Program-made: the position numbers and the translations under genes
The notes under the pieces: generated by a model
What the model was told of the DNA's origin: nothing
Database searches by the model: none
The model's input: only the letters and a program-made list of their open reading frames with translations
Part shown: in pieces, positions 1-6,129 of the stretch
How the letters are laid out: each line of letters opens with the position of its first letter
Position numbering within the stretch: the first letter of the stretch is position 1
NCBI GenBank assembly: GCA_019247235.1
Contig: JAFAPG010000938.1
Span: forward strand, 1-7,682
DNA length: 7,682 nt
Source: Acidobacteriota bacterium
GTDB lineage: Bacteria > Acidobacteriota > Terriglobia > Terriglobales > Acidobacteriaceae
Direction of reading: 5' to 3'

Positions 1-427
1 CGACATGCTCAAGGGAGTGGGAGCGGTCGAATTGGTCTCAAGCGTAATGCCTGGAAACCATCCGGCCGTATTTGTTGCAGCGTTCTCTGCCGTACTGGGT
101 CATATCTTTCCTGTGTGGTTGCGACTGCGCGGGGGAAAGGGCGTGGCCACGGGTTTCGGGGCTTTCCTGGTGCTCACGCCGCGGGCGATCCTGGTTGCCA
201 GTGGAATCTTCCTGGCCATGGCGCTCGTATTTCGCTTTGTTTCCCTGGCCTCGATAACGGCAGCTGCCTCTCTGCCACTATTTGCCTTTCTCCTTGACCG
301 AGTCGAGAACCTTGGGGCAATAGCTTCCATTGCTGGGGCCTCGGTTTTGATCGTAATCAAGCACCATCAAAACATTCAGCGTCTACTTGCTGCAAGCGAG
401 CCTAAGTTCGAGATTAAACGCAGATGA
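1..427 (+). CDS. plsY: Glycerol-3-phosphate acyltransferase PlsY, 3' part
   Basis: This is the C-terminal 141 residues of the membrane acyl-phosphate:glycerol-3-phosphate acyltransferase, which moves an acyl group from acyl-phosphate to the sn-1 position of glycerol-3-phosphate in the inner membrane. The frame is already open at base 2 (codon GAC), giving D-M-L-K-G, which fits the family's LDxLKG stretch, so the ATG at base 5 is internal and the true start lies outside the window. The conserved motif HIFPVWLRLRGGKGVATGFG is present, followed by two or three hydrophobic segments. The final motif reads KHHQNIQRLLAASEPKF. Its glutamate is kept, but the glycine usual in RLLxGxE is alanine here. 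The stop overlaps the gpsA start (ATGA), so the two are probably translationally coupled. GpsA supplies the PlsY substrate, which supports the call. Confidence 0.95.
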   Translation, partial: DMLKGVGAVELVSSVMPGNHPAVFVAAFSAVLGHIFPVWLRLRGGKGVATGFGAFLVLTPRAILVASGIFLAMALVFRFVSLASITAAASLPLFAFLLDRVENLGAIASIAGASVLIVIKHHQNIQRLLAASEPKFEIKRR

Positions 428-1455
428 GTAAGATTGCAGTCATCGGGGCGGGGGCATGGGGCACAGCTCTGGCCATCGTGCTTGGGCGAGCCCAGCGTCA
501 TGAGGTCCTCTTGTGGGCCTACGAGAAAGAAGTCCGCGAGAGCATCGCTGGCACTCGCACGAACGCCTTATTCCTCCCGGAACATCGCATTCCAGATTGC
601 GTATCGGCAACTGGCGATTTTCCGACAGCCCTGAGCGGGGTGGAAATTGTCATTGGCGCCGTACCCTCGCAGCACTGCCGCCGAGTATTTGCAGAACTGG
701 CTTTTTATCTTCCCCGAGAAGCGCTCCTCGTGAGCGCCACGAAAGGCCTCGAACAAGATACGCTGCTGCGCGCAAGCGAAGTCATCTCCGAGGTCACGGG
801 AGCAAGGTACCGGATCGGAGCACTCAGCGGCCCCACCTTTGCCGCAGAAGTCGCTCGCGGCGACCCCACCGCCATCACCATTGCTTCGACAGACTCGAAG
901 TTGGCAGAGACCGTACAGCGGGAGTTCAGTGATCCCGCTTTTCGGGTTTATACCAATGATGATGTGATCGGGGTGGAGCTCGGGGGGGCCCTGAAGAATA
1001 TCATCGCCATTGCCGCCGGCGCCTGCCATGGACTGGGTTTGGGACACAATTCCGTGGCGGCTCTGATCACGCGCGGTCTCGCTGAGATTACGCGCCTGGT
1101 GACGGCTTGCGGCGGGAAGGCTGAAACCATGGCCGGTCTAGCAGGACTTGGCGATTTGGTCCTCACCTCAACGGGAGCGCTATCGCGTAACCGGTCGGTG
1201 GGAGTAGAACTGGGACGGGGAGGAAAGCTGCCAGAGATTATCTCGAGCATGCACGGCATGGTTGCGGAAGGGGTTTTCACGACCGACGCCGCCGTGCGTC
1301 TTGCCGCCGCCCACCAGGTCGAAATGCCCATTACAGAACAGATTCACGCCGTTCTGAACGGCCAGAAATCTCCCCGAGAAGCCATGCGGGAATTAATGAC
1401 CAGAACCTCCAAAAGTGAACTTCGTACCTCGCCTCGCCAGCAGGTAACATCGTGA
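424..1455 (+). CDS. gpsA: NAD(P)-dependent glycerol-3-phosphate dehydrogenase
   Basis: This soluble enzyme reduces dihydroxyacetone phosphate to sn-glycerol-3-phosphate, the backbone for phospholipid synthesis. The 343-residue length is normal for the family. The N-terminal Rossmann fold carries the dinucleotide loop GAGAWG at residues 8-13. Further family signatures are SATKGLE (104-110, with the conserved Lys107), SGPTFAAEVARG (135-146), ELGGALKNIIAIAAG (185-199, with the expected catalytic Lys191) and GLAGLGDLVLTSTG (238-251), followed by SRNRSVG around Arg255. The ATG overlaps the plsY stop by four bases, which fixes the start and suggests co-transcription. The last 15 or so residues are polar and outside the conserved fold. 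No frameshift or missing catalytic residue was seen. A 122-base gap without a clear terminator follows. Confidence 0.97.
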   Translation: MSKIAVIGAGAWGTALAIVLGRAQRHEVLLWAYEKEVRESIAGTRTNALFLPEHRIPDCVSATGDFPTALSGVEIVIGAVPSQHCRRVFAELAFYLPREALLVSATKGLEQDTLLRASEVISEVTGARYRIGALSGPTFAAEVARGDPTAITIASTDSKLAETVQREFSDPAFRVYTNDDVIGVELGGALKNIIAIAAGACHGLGLGHNSVAALITRGLAEITRLVTACGGKAETMAGLAGLGDLVLTSTGALSRNRSVGVELGRGGKLPEIISSMHGMVAEGVFTTDAAVRLAAAHQVEMPITEQIHAVLNGQKSPREAMRELMTRTSKSELRTSPRQQVTS

Positions 1456-1577
1456 GTAATTAGACCGACGAGCGACGCTTCCAGTACTTTCGTAATTGCT
1501 GTCCTCATGGGCGCGTCACCATTCTCCTCGTAAAATTGAGCTTTGCGGCTCTCGTTCCATAAGAGCGCCGAAAACGC
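1456..1577 (+). promoter_or_regulatory. Gap before the HD-GYP gene, weak promoter candidate
   Basis: This 122-base gap has no gene. The only promoter-like pair I can find is TTGAGC (1536-1541) and CATAAG (1558-1563) with a 16-base spacer, which would start transcription roughly 8-10 bases before the TTG start at 1578. Neither box matches consensus well, so the call is weak. No terminator-like stem with a T-run follows gpsA, so read-through from gpsA into the next gene is also possible. Confidence 0.2.
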
Positions 1578-3392
1578 TTGCCTAAAAAACTTCTGCCAAC
1601 CCGCGTTCCCATTCTTTACGTCATTCTTGGCGTGCTGGTACTACTCAGCGTCGTCCCCATGTTCGTCTATTCGTGGCTGGTGCAATCGATCAACCGCGAG
1701 CGGCTCATCACCAATGAGCGCCTGCTGCAGAACACGGTAACCCGTTCGGTTGCCGATGATATCTTCCAACATCAAGAGTCTTTTCGCTTGATGCAAACGA
1801 ACTTATCTTCCGCCCTGCAGGTAGCTAGTGGAGGTGATTTGACCGGTGAACATGTGCGGGCGCCAGAGCTGCGCGCATTGCTTGAGAATTTCGTCTCTTC
1901 CTCGGGAGAGCTGGTCGACTATGCCACACTGCTGAACGCCGAGGGTAAAGGCATTTCTGCCGGCCGTATCGAGCCGGACGCTTTCCTTGAACGAGAACTA
2001 GAACAGGCTTTTGCCGCCGCTCGGGATGCCCGCGCTTATAACGGACAGCCCCTGGTGATCGGCAATGGCAGGTCTTCGCGCACGGTAATGCTAGTAAGCA
2101 CTCCTCTCACCTACGGTGATCGTTTCCTCGGCATGATCGCTTCGGCCCTCGACCTCGACTTCCTTATTCGTAGGCTGGACGAGATTGATCGGGGAGGTTT
2201 GACGCCGTATGTGGTCGATGGCCAAGGACGTCTGGTCGCAGGAGCCCGGTCACAATATGCCACCGGTCAGGACATGACCAGCCTCGAGATTGTGCGCAAC
2301 TTTGTTGAGCTAGGGGGCAAAGCGCAGATGGTGGCGGCTACCCGGGAATTCACCGCCGCGCGCAATAAAGGTACCGTGATGTTAGGCACTTACAGCCCGG
2401 TTAACAATCTAAATTGGGCGGTCGTCGTAGCCAAACCTCGAGATGAAGCCTATAGCGGCGTCTACGAGATGCAGCGCACGGCACGGTTGCTGGCCTTGTT
2501 CGCGGTCGTTCTCAGTATCGGGGTTGGAATCATAGCCGCCCGTCGAATCACCAACCCACTCGAAGTGTTGACTGAATCTAGCCATGCCATTGCCCGCCGC
2601 GACTTCTCGCAACGCGTGCAGTTAAAAAGCCGCACGGAGATCGGAGAGCTCGCCTCGACGTTTAACTTCATGTCGCAGGAGCTTGAACAGTTCGTCGAGG
2701 ATTTGAAGCACGCCGCCGCCGAGAACCGCGAGCTGTTCATGAGCTCGATCCAGATGCTGGCGGGCGCGGTCGACGAAAAAGACCCTTACACCCGCGGTCA
2801 CTCCGACCGCGTAACCAAATATTCCATGCTCATCGTGAAAGAGATGGGCTTACCTGAAGACTTTCAGGAAATTGTTCGCGTTTCCGCACAGTTGCACGAC
2901 GTTGGCAAAATCGGAATCGAAGATCGTATTCTGAAAAAACCAGGCGCGCTCACCGCAGAAGAGTTCGACATTATGAAGACGCACACCACAAAGGGCGCAA
3001 CCATTTTGCGACCGGTGGCACAGCTCAAAGAAATGCTACCTGGAATCGAGTTGCATCATGAGTCGCTCGATGGCAAAGGGTACCCCTACGGCTTAAAAGG
3101 CGATGAGATCCCCCTGCTGCCGAGAATCATCGCCGTGGCCGACACATTCGACGCGCTGACCACGAACCGCCCGTATCAGCAGGCGAGCGACACCGTAGAT
3201 GCCTTACGTATCATCCAGTCGCTTTCCGGCAAGAGATTAGATTCAAGCGCAGTCGCGGCTCTTGAGGCAATTTATCGGCGCGGCGAAATCCACGTTCCCG
3301 CCTTGCCCAGTGTCTCGAAGGCTGGGACCGAACTCGAGGCAGAGCCGAGTGATGAGGACTCGACTCTCGCCATACAAATGGACCGTACTTAG
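1578..3392 (+). CDS. Membrane sensor HAMP/HD-GYP phosphodiesterase
   Basis: This is a 604-residue probable cyclic-di-GMP phosphodiesterase with an extracytoplasmic sensor. Residues about 11-35 form a membrane helix and residues about 40-295 an extracytoplasmic domain with Cache-like features (FLGMIASALDLDFLIRRL at 183-200, YVVDGQGRLVAG at 211-222). A second helix lies at about 303-322, a HAMP linker at about 320-375, and the HD-GYP domain at about 385-570. HD-GYP residues look complete: HSDR (408-411), HDVGKIGI (440-447), His469, HHESLDGKGYP (493-503) and ADTFDALTTNRPYQ (521-534). These carry the metal-ligand histidines and aspartates and the GYP signature. A TAA at 1560-1562 is in frame, and TTG 1578 is the only start that keeps the first membrane helix. 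The Shine-Dalgarno is poor (AAGAG at 1561-1565). The C-terminal tail is acidic. The sensed ligand cannot be told. Confidence 0.93.
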   Translation: MPKKLLPTRVPILYVILGVLVLLSVVPMFVYSWLVQSINRERLITNERLLQNTVTRSVADDIFQHQESFRLMQTNLSSALQVASGGDLTGEHVRAPELRALLENFVSSSGELVDYATLLNAEGKGISAGRIEPDAFLERELEQAFAAARDARAYNGQPLVIGNGRSSRTVMLVSTPLTYGDRFLGMIASALDLDFLIRRLDEIDRGGLTPYVVDGQGRLVAGARSQYATGQDMTSLEIVRNFVELGGKAQMVAATREFTAARNKGTVMLGTYSPVNNLNWAVVVAKPRDEAYSGVYEMQRTARLLALFAVVLSIGVGIIAARRITNPLEVLTESSHAIARRDFSQRVQLKSRTEIGELASTFNFMSQELEQFVEDLKHAAAENRELFMSSIQMLAGAVDEKDPYTRGHSDRVTKYSMLIVKEMGLPEDFQEIVRVSAQLHDVGKIGIEDRILKKPGALTAEEFDIMKTHTTKGATILRPVAQLKEMLPGIELHHESLDGKGYPYGLKGDEIPLLPRIIAVADTFDALTTNRPYQQASDTVDALRIIQSLSGKRLDSSAVAALEAIYRRGEIHVPALPSVSKAGTELEAEPSDEDSTLAIQMDRT

Positions 3393-3548
3393 CTAGGTGA
3401 CGCAGCCCCTACTGGGTCATCCCGATTGTTTCTCTACTGCAATCGCCAAAAACAACATCCGACATGCGCAATTAGGGAATGACATAGCTTCATCTTGACT
3501 GTGCCCAACCACTGAGCACGCGTCCTCTAGTTCTCACGCGCAGGCTAC

Positions 3549-3560
3549 TGTTCCGGAACA
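3549..3560. repeat. 12-base perfect palindrome TGTTCCGGAACA
   Basis: TGTTCCGGAACA is a perfect self-complementary sequence 28 bases upstream of the larger palindrome that precedes the XRE gene. A 5-base-pair stem (CCGAG 3564-3568, CTCGG 3574-3578, loop of five) lies just after it. It could be a second binding site for a dimeric regulator, but there is no other copy in the window to support this, so the role is open. Confidence 0.4.
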
Positions 3561-3587
3561 AGCCCGAGAACCACTCGGCGCTGCGAT

Positions 3588-3606
3588 TATAACAAATTTT
3601 GTTATA
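3588..3606. promoter_or_regulatory. Probable operator of the XRE/nucleotidyltransferase cassette
   Basis: TATAACAAA, one central T, then TTTGTTATA: a perfect 9+9 inverted repeat. It lies directly in front of a helix-turn-helix gene and overlaps the candidate -10 box TATAGT at 3603-3608, so a bound dimer would block RNA polymerase. This placement is typical of autorepressing antitoxin regulators. The palindrome is seen directly. Binding by the neighbouring protein is inferred. Confidence 0.65.
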
Positions 3607-3608
3607 GT
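3603..3608 (+). promoter_or_regulatory. Candidate -10 box of the XRE gene
   Basis: TATAGT differs from the sigma-70 consensus TATAAT at one base. It would start transcription near 3615, just before the GGAG ribosome binding site at 3618-3621. No recognisable -35 box lies 16-18 bases upstream (that stretch reads around CGCTGCG), so the promoter would be weak or activator-dependent, and the call is tentative. Confidence 0.35.
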
Positions 3609-3617
3609 GTTGCCTAC

Positions 3618-3621
3618 GGAG
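3618..3621 (+). promoter_or_regulatory. Ribosome binding site that decides the XRE start
   Basis: GGAG sits six bases before GTG 3628. The longer frame begins at GTG 3607, inside the promoter/operator area with no Shine-Dalgarno in front of it, so GTG 3628 is the better start. Confidence 0.55.
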
Positions 3622-3627
3622 AGTCTT

Positions 3628-4314
3628 GTGGTTGGATCGGTATTGAAGTCAGGACGGGAAGCCGCACACCTGACACAGCAGGAGGCAGCAGTAAGGCTGG
3701 GTGTTACACAGGCCTACCTGTCGATGCTTGAACGGGGCCGTCGACCCGTGACCGGGCCGATCGCGGCGCAAGCAATGAGGGTATTCGAGCTTCCAGCAAC
3801 GGCCCTACCCCTTGAATCAAAGGATTCTTCGACTTTGGATGAGGCTGGGTTCAAGGCGGAACTAGGGGCTCTGAGGTACCCGGGCTTCTCCTACTTGCGC
3901 GGAGAAGCTCACTACAATCCAGCTCGATTGCTGTTCCTCGCGCTCGATGAAGACGATCTTGATAGAAGAGTGGTTGAGGCGCTTCCCTGGGTGGCTTATA
4001 CGTATGCGGACATGGATTGGGGATGGCTCTTCCGCAAAGCTAAGCTCAATGATCGTCAGAACCGGCTTGGGTTCATTGTGGATCTTGCGGAGGAGTTGGC
4101 CGAGAAGACAGAGGACGAATGGCGCAAGGAACTCCTGTCCAAGAATAAGGCGGTCATAGAGCCTTCTCGGCTCGCGAGAGAGGACACGCTCTCGCATGAA
4201 TCCATGACAAAAGCTGAGCGCAACTGGCTTCGTCGAAATCGTACGCCAAAAGCGCACCACTGGAATCTGCTCACCGACCTCTCGGTGAGACACTTGGCCT
4301 ATGTGCCTTCCTGA
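3628..4314 (+). CDS. XRE-family regulator, probable antitoxin of a toxin-antitoxin pair
   Basis: The 228-residue protein has an N-terminal Cro/C1-type helix-turn-helix at about residues 6-54, with the core LTQQEAAVRLGVTQAYLSML (15-34) followed by ERGRRPV. Its C-terminal part (about 88-228) is a separate conserved-looking domain including AKLNDRQNRLGFIVDLAEEL, SRLAREDTLSHESMT and KAHHWNLLTDLSVRHL. I do not recognise a named family for that part. The start GTG 3628 is chosen for its GGAG site; GTG 3607 would add seven residues. The gene overlaps by 14 bases a nucleotidyltransferase frame, the usual order for an antitoxin before a toxin. A 19-base palindrome over the probable promoter suggests autoregulation. 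The reading frame is intact, although the partner is broken. Binding DNA is well supported by the helix-turn-helix. The antitoxin role is inferred from context. Confidence 0.8.
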   Translation: MVGSVLKSGREAAHLTQQEAAVRLGVTQAYLSMLERGRRPVTGPIAAQAMRVFELPATALPLESKDSSTLDEAGFKAELGALRYPGFSYLRGEAHYNPARLLFLALDEDDLDRRVVEALPWVAYTYADMDWGWLFRKAKLNDRQNRLGFIVDLAEELAEKTEDEWRKELLSKNKAVIEPSRLAREDTLSHESMTKAERNWLRRNRTPKAHHWNLLTDLSVRHLAYVPS

Positions 4315-4840
4315 AACCATACCGGAGCCGTGGCGCTCATTCTTGGATGAGGTGGACCTAATTGCGACATCAACCGTACGCCTCGATTGCATAGGCGGGT
4401 TTGTCGTCACCGTGCTTTATGGGTTGAGCCGTCCTAACTGCTGATCTGGATGTCCTCGAAATCGCTCCGCGTGCTGCTGCCAAGCCGTTTTTGCAAGTCC
4501 GCGCCCTCGGCGGTCCCGTATTCCAAAATATGGGATCTATCTGGATCTTGTTACCCTTGTACAACCACCCTACGAATATGAGGGTCGACTTCGGGAGATG
4601 TTTCCTGAAGTTTTTCAACACCTGCACCTAATGGCCGTTGATCCTTCTGATCTCGCTCTTACCAAAATTGAGCGCAACATTGAGCGCGATAGGAGTGATG
4701 TGCGGTATTTGGCTCGTACCATTCCCTTCGATCTGGATCTGCTTCGCGACCGTTACCAGCGAGTGCTTCGACCGTACCTTGACAACCCAAAAGTCGAAGA
4801 TTTGACGTTGAAACTCTGGATTGAGGCAATCGAGAAATGA
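4301..4840 (+). pseudogene. AbiEii/DUF6036-like nucleotidyltransferase, broken by two frameshifts
   Basis: From ATG 4301 the frame reads MCLPETIPEPWRSFLDEVDL, continues through IGGFVVTVLYGLSRP, then meets TGA at 4442-4444 after 47 residues. Skipping one A at 4436-4437 restores RPTADLDVLEIAPRAAAKPF, the GG...YGxSRxTxDxD signature of the nucleotidyltransferase fold. About 90 bases on, the frame is lost again. One base, probably an A in the A4 run at 4525-4528, must be added to reach YGIYLDLVTLVQPPYEYEG and continue through DPSDLALTKIERNIERDR to DLTLKLWIEAIEK and the stop at 4838-4840. The repaired protein would be about 179 residues, the size of small AbiEii/DUF6036-type enzymes. Some relatives in toxin-antitoxin modules modify tRNA or bind nucleotides, but the substrate here is unknown. 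As written no single product contains the catalytic motif. ATG 4598 could give only an 80-residue C-terminal piece. Assembly error in A-runs is the main alternative. Confidence 0.75.
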
Positions 4841-5131
4841 CAGGGCTGATTCGAAGCTGCGCCACGAGCCAGGTAACCCACGATAAGTAGACCGCCCATG
4901 TAGTTGAGATCTATGAAGCGGGTTTGAAGATTCTGGTTGGCCGTAAGGCAGCGCAACTTCTCTCATTGGTCCGCGGTGATCAATATCTCTCGGCAACTCC
5001 TATCCCCAAGATTGGCTGCGGAGCCATACTAGGAAGAGGCTACGATTCTGAAACGTCATCGTTGACCGAGCATTTAGCACGACTGCTCTCCTTCTTTGGC
5101 TTGCACGGCCGGTCATTTCATTTCCCATGGT
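4841..5131. other. Gene-free stretch after the cassette
   Basis: No convincing gene lies here. A 70-codon frame from TTG 4924 to 5136 has no ribosome binding site and no recognisable motif, and its open frame begins just after a TAG. Antisense frames over 4628-4996 run opposite the nucleotidyltransferase remnant and show no family signature. No tRNA, terminator stem with a T-run or repeat array was seen. It may be the flank of the inserted cassette or a decayed sequence. Confidence 0.5.
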
Positions 5132-5137
5132 TATAAT
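5132..5137 (+). promoter_or_regulatory. Consensus -10 box for the ftsY-ribD-ribE unit
   Basis: A perfect TATAAT lies 29 bases before the ftsY ATG, which would give a leader of roughly 23 bases. No good -35 box sits 16-18 bases upstream (the sequence is around CCGGTCAT). The preceding bases GGT only partly match an extended -10. A 5-base inverted repeat, TTAAG/CTTAA (5137-5152), overlaps the probable transcription start. Confidence 0.5.
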
Positions 5138-5166
5138 TAAGATCGAACTTAAGCTGCCGTTTATTC

Positions 5167-6117
5167 ATGATTCAGACCCTATTCGGTAGTACGGAGAAAC
5201 AACCCGGCCTCTTGGAACGAATGAAAGAGGCGGTATCGCGCACTCGGCAGAATTTGAGCCAGCGCATCGACGAAGTTGTTCCTTTCAGCCGGGAAATCAA
5301 CCGGGATACGCTCGATGATCTTGAGGCTACATTGATCGGAGCCGATCTGGGCTCGTCGACCACTGAGCAGGTGCTTGAGAGACTGCGTGAGCGAGCCGAT
5401 CGCAAACAGATTCGCGATGTAGAGGAGCTTAAGCGTTTATTAAAAGAGGAGTTACTCGCCATCTTGATGGCTGCCAATACACCCCCGGTCGAGCGACCCG
5501 ATGGCGTCCCCGAGGTCGTCCTGGTTGTGGGCGTGAATGGGACCGGCAAAACCACGACCATCGGCAAGCTGGCTCAATCCTTGCGCTCTCAAGGCAAGAC
5601 CGCACTTTTGTGCGCCGCCGATACCTTCCGCGCCGCCGCCATCGAGCAACTCGAAGTGTGGGGAGAACGAAGCGGAACCGAGGTTATTCGCACTCGGGCG
5701 GGTGGAGATCCGGCGGCCGTGTTGTACGATGCCTTGCAAGCCGCGAATGCGCGCCACATTGACTGCGTGATCGTAGACACCGCTGGACGCTTACACACCA
5801 AGACCAATCTCATGGCCGAGCTTGAGAAAATGCGGCGCACCGCCCAGCGCCTCATTCCTGGAGCACCTCATGAGGTTTTGCTGATTATCGATGCGACCAC
5901 CGGGCAAAACGGCCTGCAGCAGGCAAAGCAGTTTACGGAAGCTGCGGCGGTTACCGGCGTGGTGCTTACAAAACTGGATGGCACGGCCAAGGGCGGGGTG
6001 GTCGTTGCCATTGCTCGCGAGCTCGGGCTTCCGGTTCGCTACGTCGGCGTGGGCGAGAAACCGGGCGACTTGCTACCTTTCGACGCTCAAGGCTACGTCG
6101 ATTCCCTCTTTGCTTGA
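5167..6117 (+). CDS. ftsY: Signal recognition particle receptor FtsY
   Basis: FtsY is the SRP-family GTPase at the inner membrane that docks with Ffh-bound ribosomes and delivers nascent membrane proteins to the translocon. The 316-residue protein has the helical N domain (about 10-105) and the G domain: GVNGTGKTT (122-130, P-loop), DTFRAAA (152-158), DTAGR (204-208), TKLDG (268-272) and GVGEKPGDL (294-302). DATTGQNGLQQA (242-253) is also typical. It lacks the long acidic A domain of the E. coli protein, as many bacterial FtsY proteins do, and membrane contact probably relies on the N-terminal helix. DTFRAAA and the GVGEKPGDL ending favour FtsY over Ffh, and there is no methionine-rich M domain. 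ATG 5167 is the first ATG after an in-frame TAA at 5134-5136. No clear Shine-Dalgarno precedes it. ribD follows after 12 bases. Confidence 0.96.
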   Translation: MIQTLFGSTEKQPGLLERMKEAVSRTRQNLSQRIDEVVPFSREINRDTLDDLEATLIGADLGSSTTEQVLERLRERADRKQIRDVEELKRLLKEELLAILMAANTPPVERPDGVPEVVLVVGVNGTGKTTTIGKLAQSLRSQGKTALLCAADTFRAAAIEQLEVWGERSGTEVIRTRAGGDPAAVLYDALQAANARHIDCVIVDTAGRLHTKTNLMAELEKMRRTAQRLIPGAPHEVLLIIDATTGQNGLQQAKQFTEAAAVTGVVLTKLDGTAKGGVVVAIARELGLPVRYVGVGEKPGDLLPFDAQGYVDSLFA

Positions 6118-6129
6118 TCCGCTGACCTT

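Noticed and set aside
711..1383. Repeated TCCCCGAGAAGC in gpsA
   Set aside because: Both copies encode the peptide PREA in the same gene; a short chance repeat with no flanking similarity.
3423..3445. Stem CGATTG/CAATCG after the HD-GYP gene as a terminator
   Set aside because: Only six pairs around an 11-base loop, and the bases after it are A-rich with no T-run in the forward direction.
3862..4410. 182-codon antisense frame opposite the XRE gene
   Set aside because: It is fully overlapped by a well-supported forward gene and its translation shows no domain-like pattern.
4668..4690. Tandem ATTGAGCGC within the nucleotidyltransferase remnant
   Set aside because: It encodes I-E-R-N-I-E-R, part of a conserved-looking helical stretch, so protein sequence explains it.
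4628..4996. Antisense open frames opposite the nucleotidyltransferase 3' end
   Set aside because: They mirror the coding constraint of the forward remnant over most of their length and show no family signature.
4924..5136. 70-codon forward open frame before ftsY
   Set aside because: TTG start without a ribosome binding site, no recognisable motif, and it ends inside the ftsY promoter area.
5167..6117. Ffh instead of FtsY
   Set aside because: There is no methionine-rich M domain, and the DTFRAAA and GVGEKPGDL motifs with a C-terminal end soon after fit FtsY.
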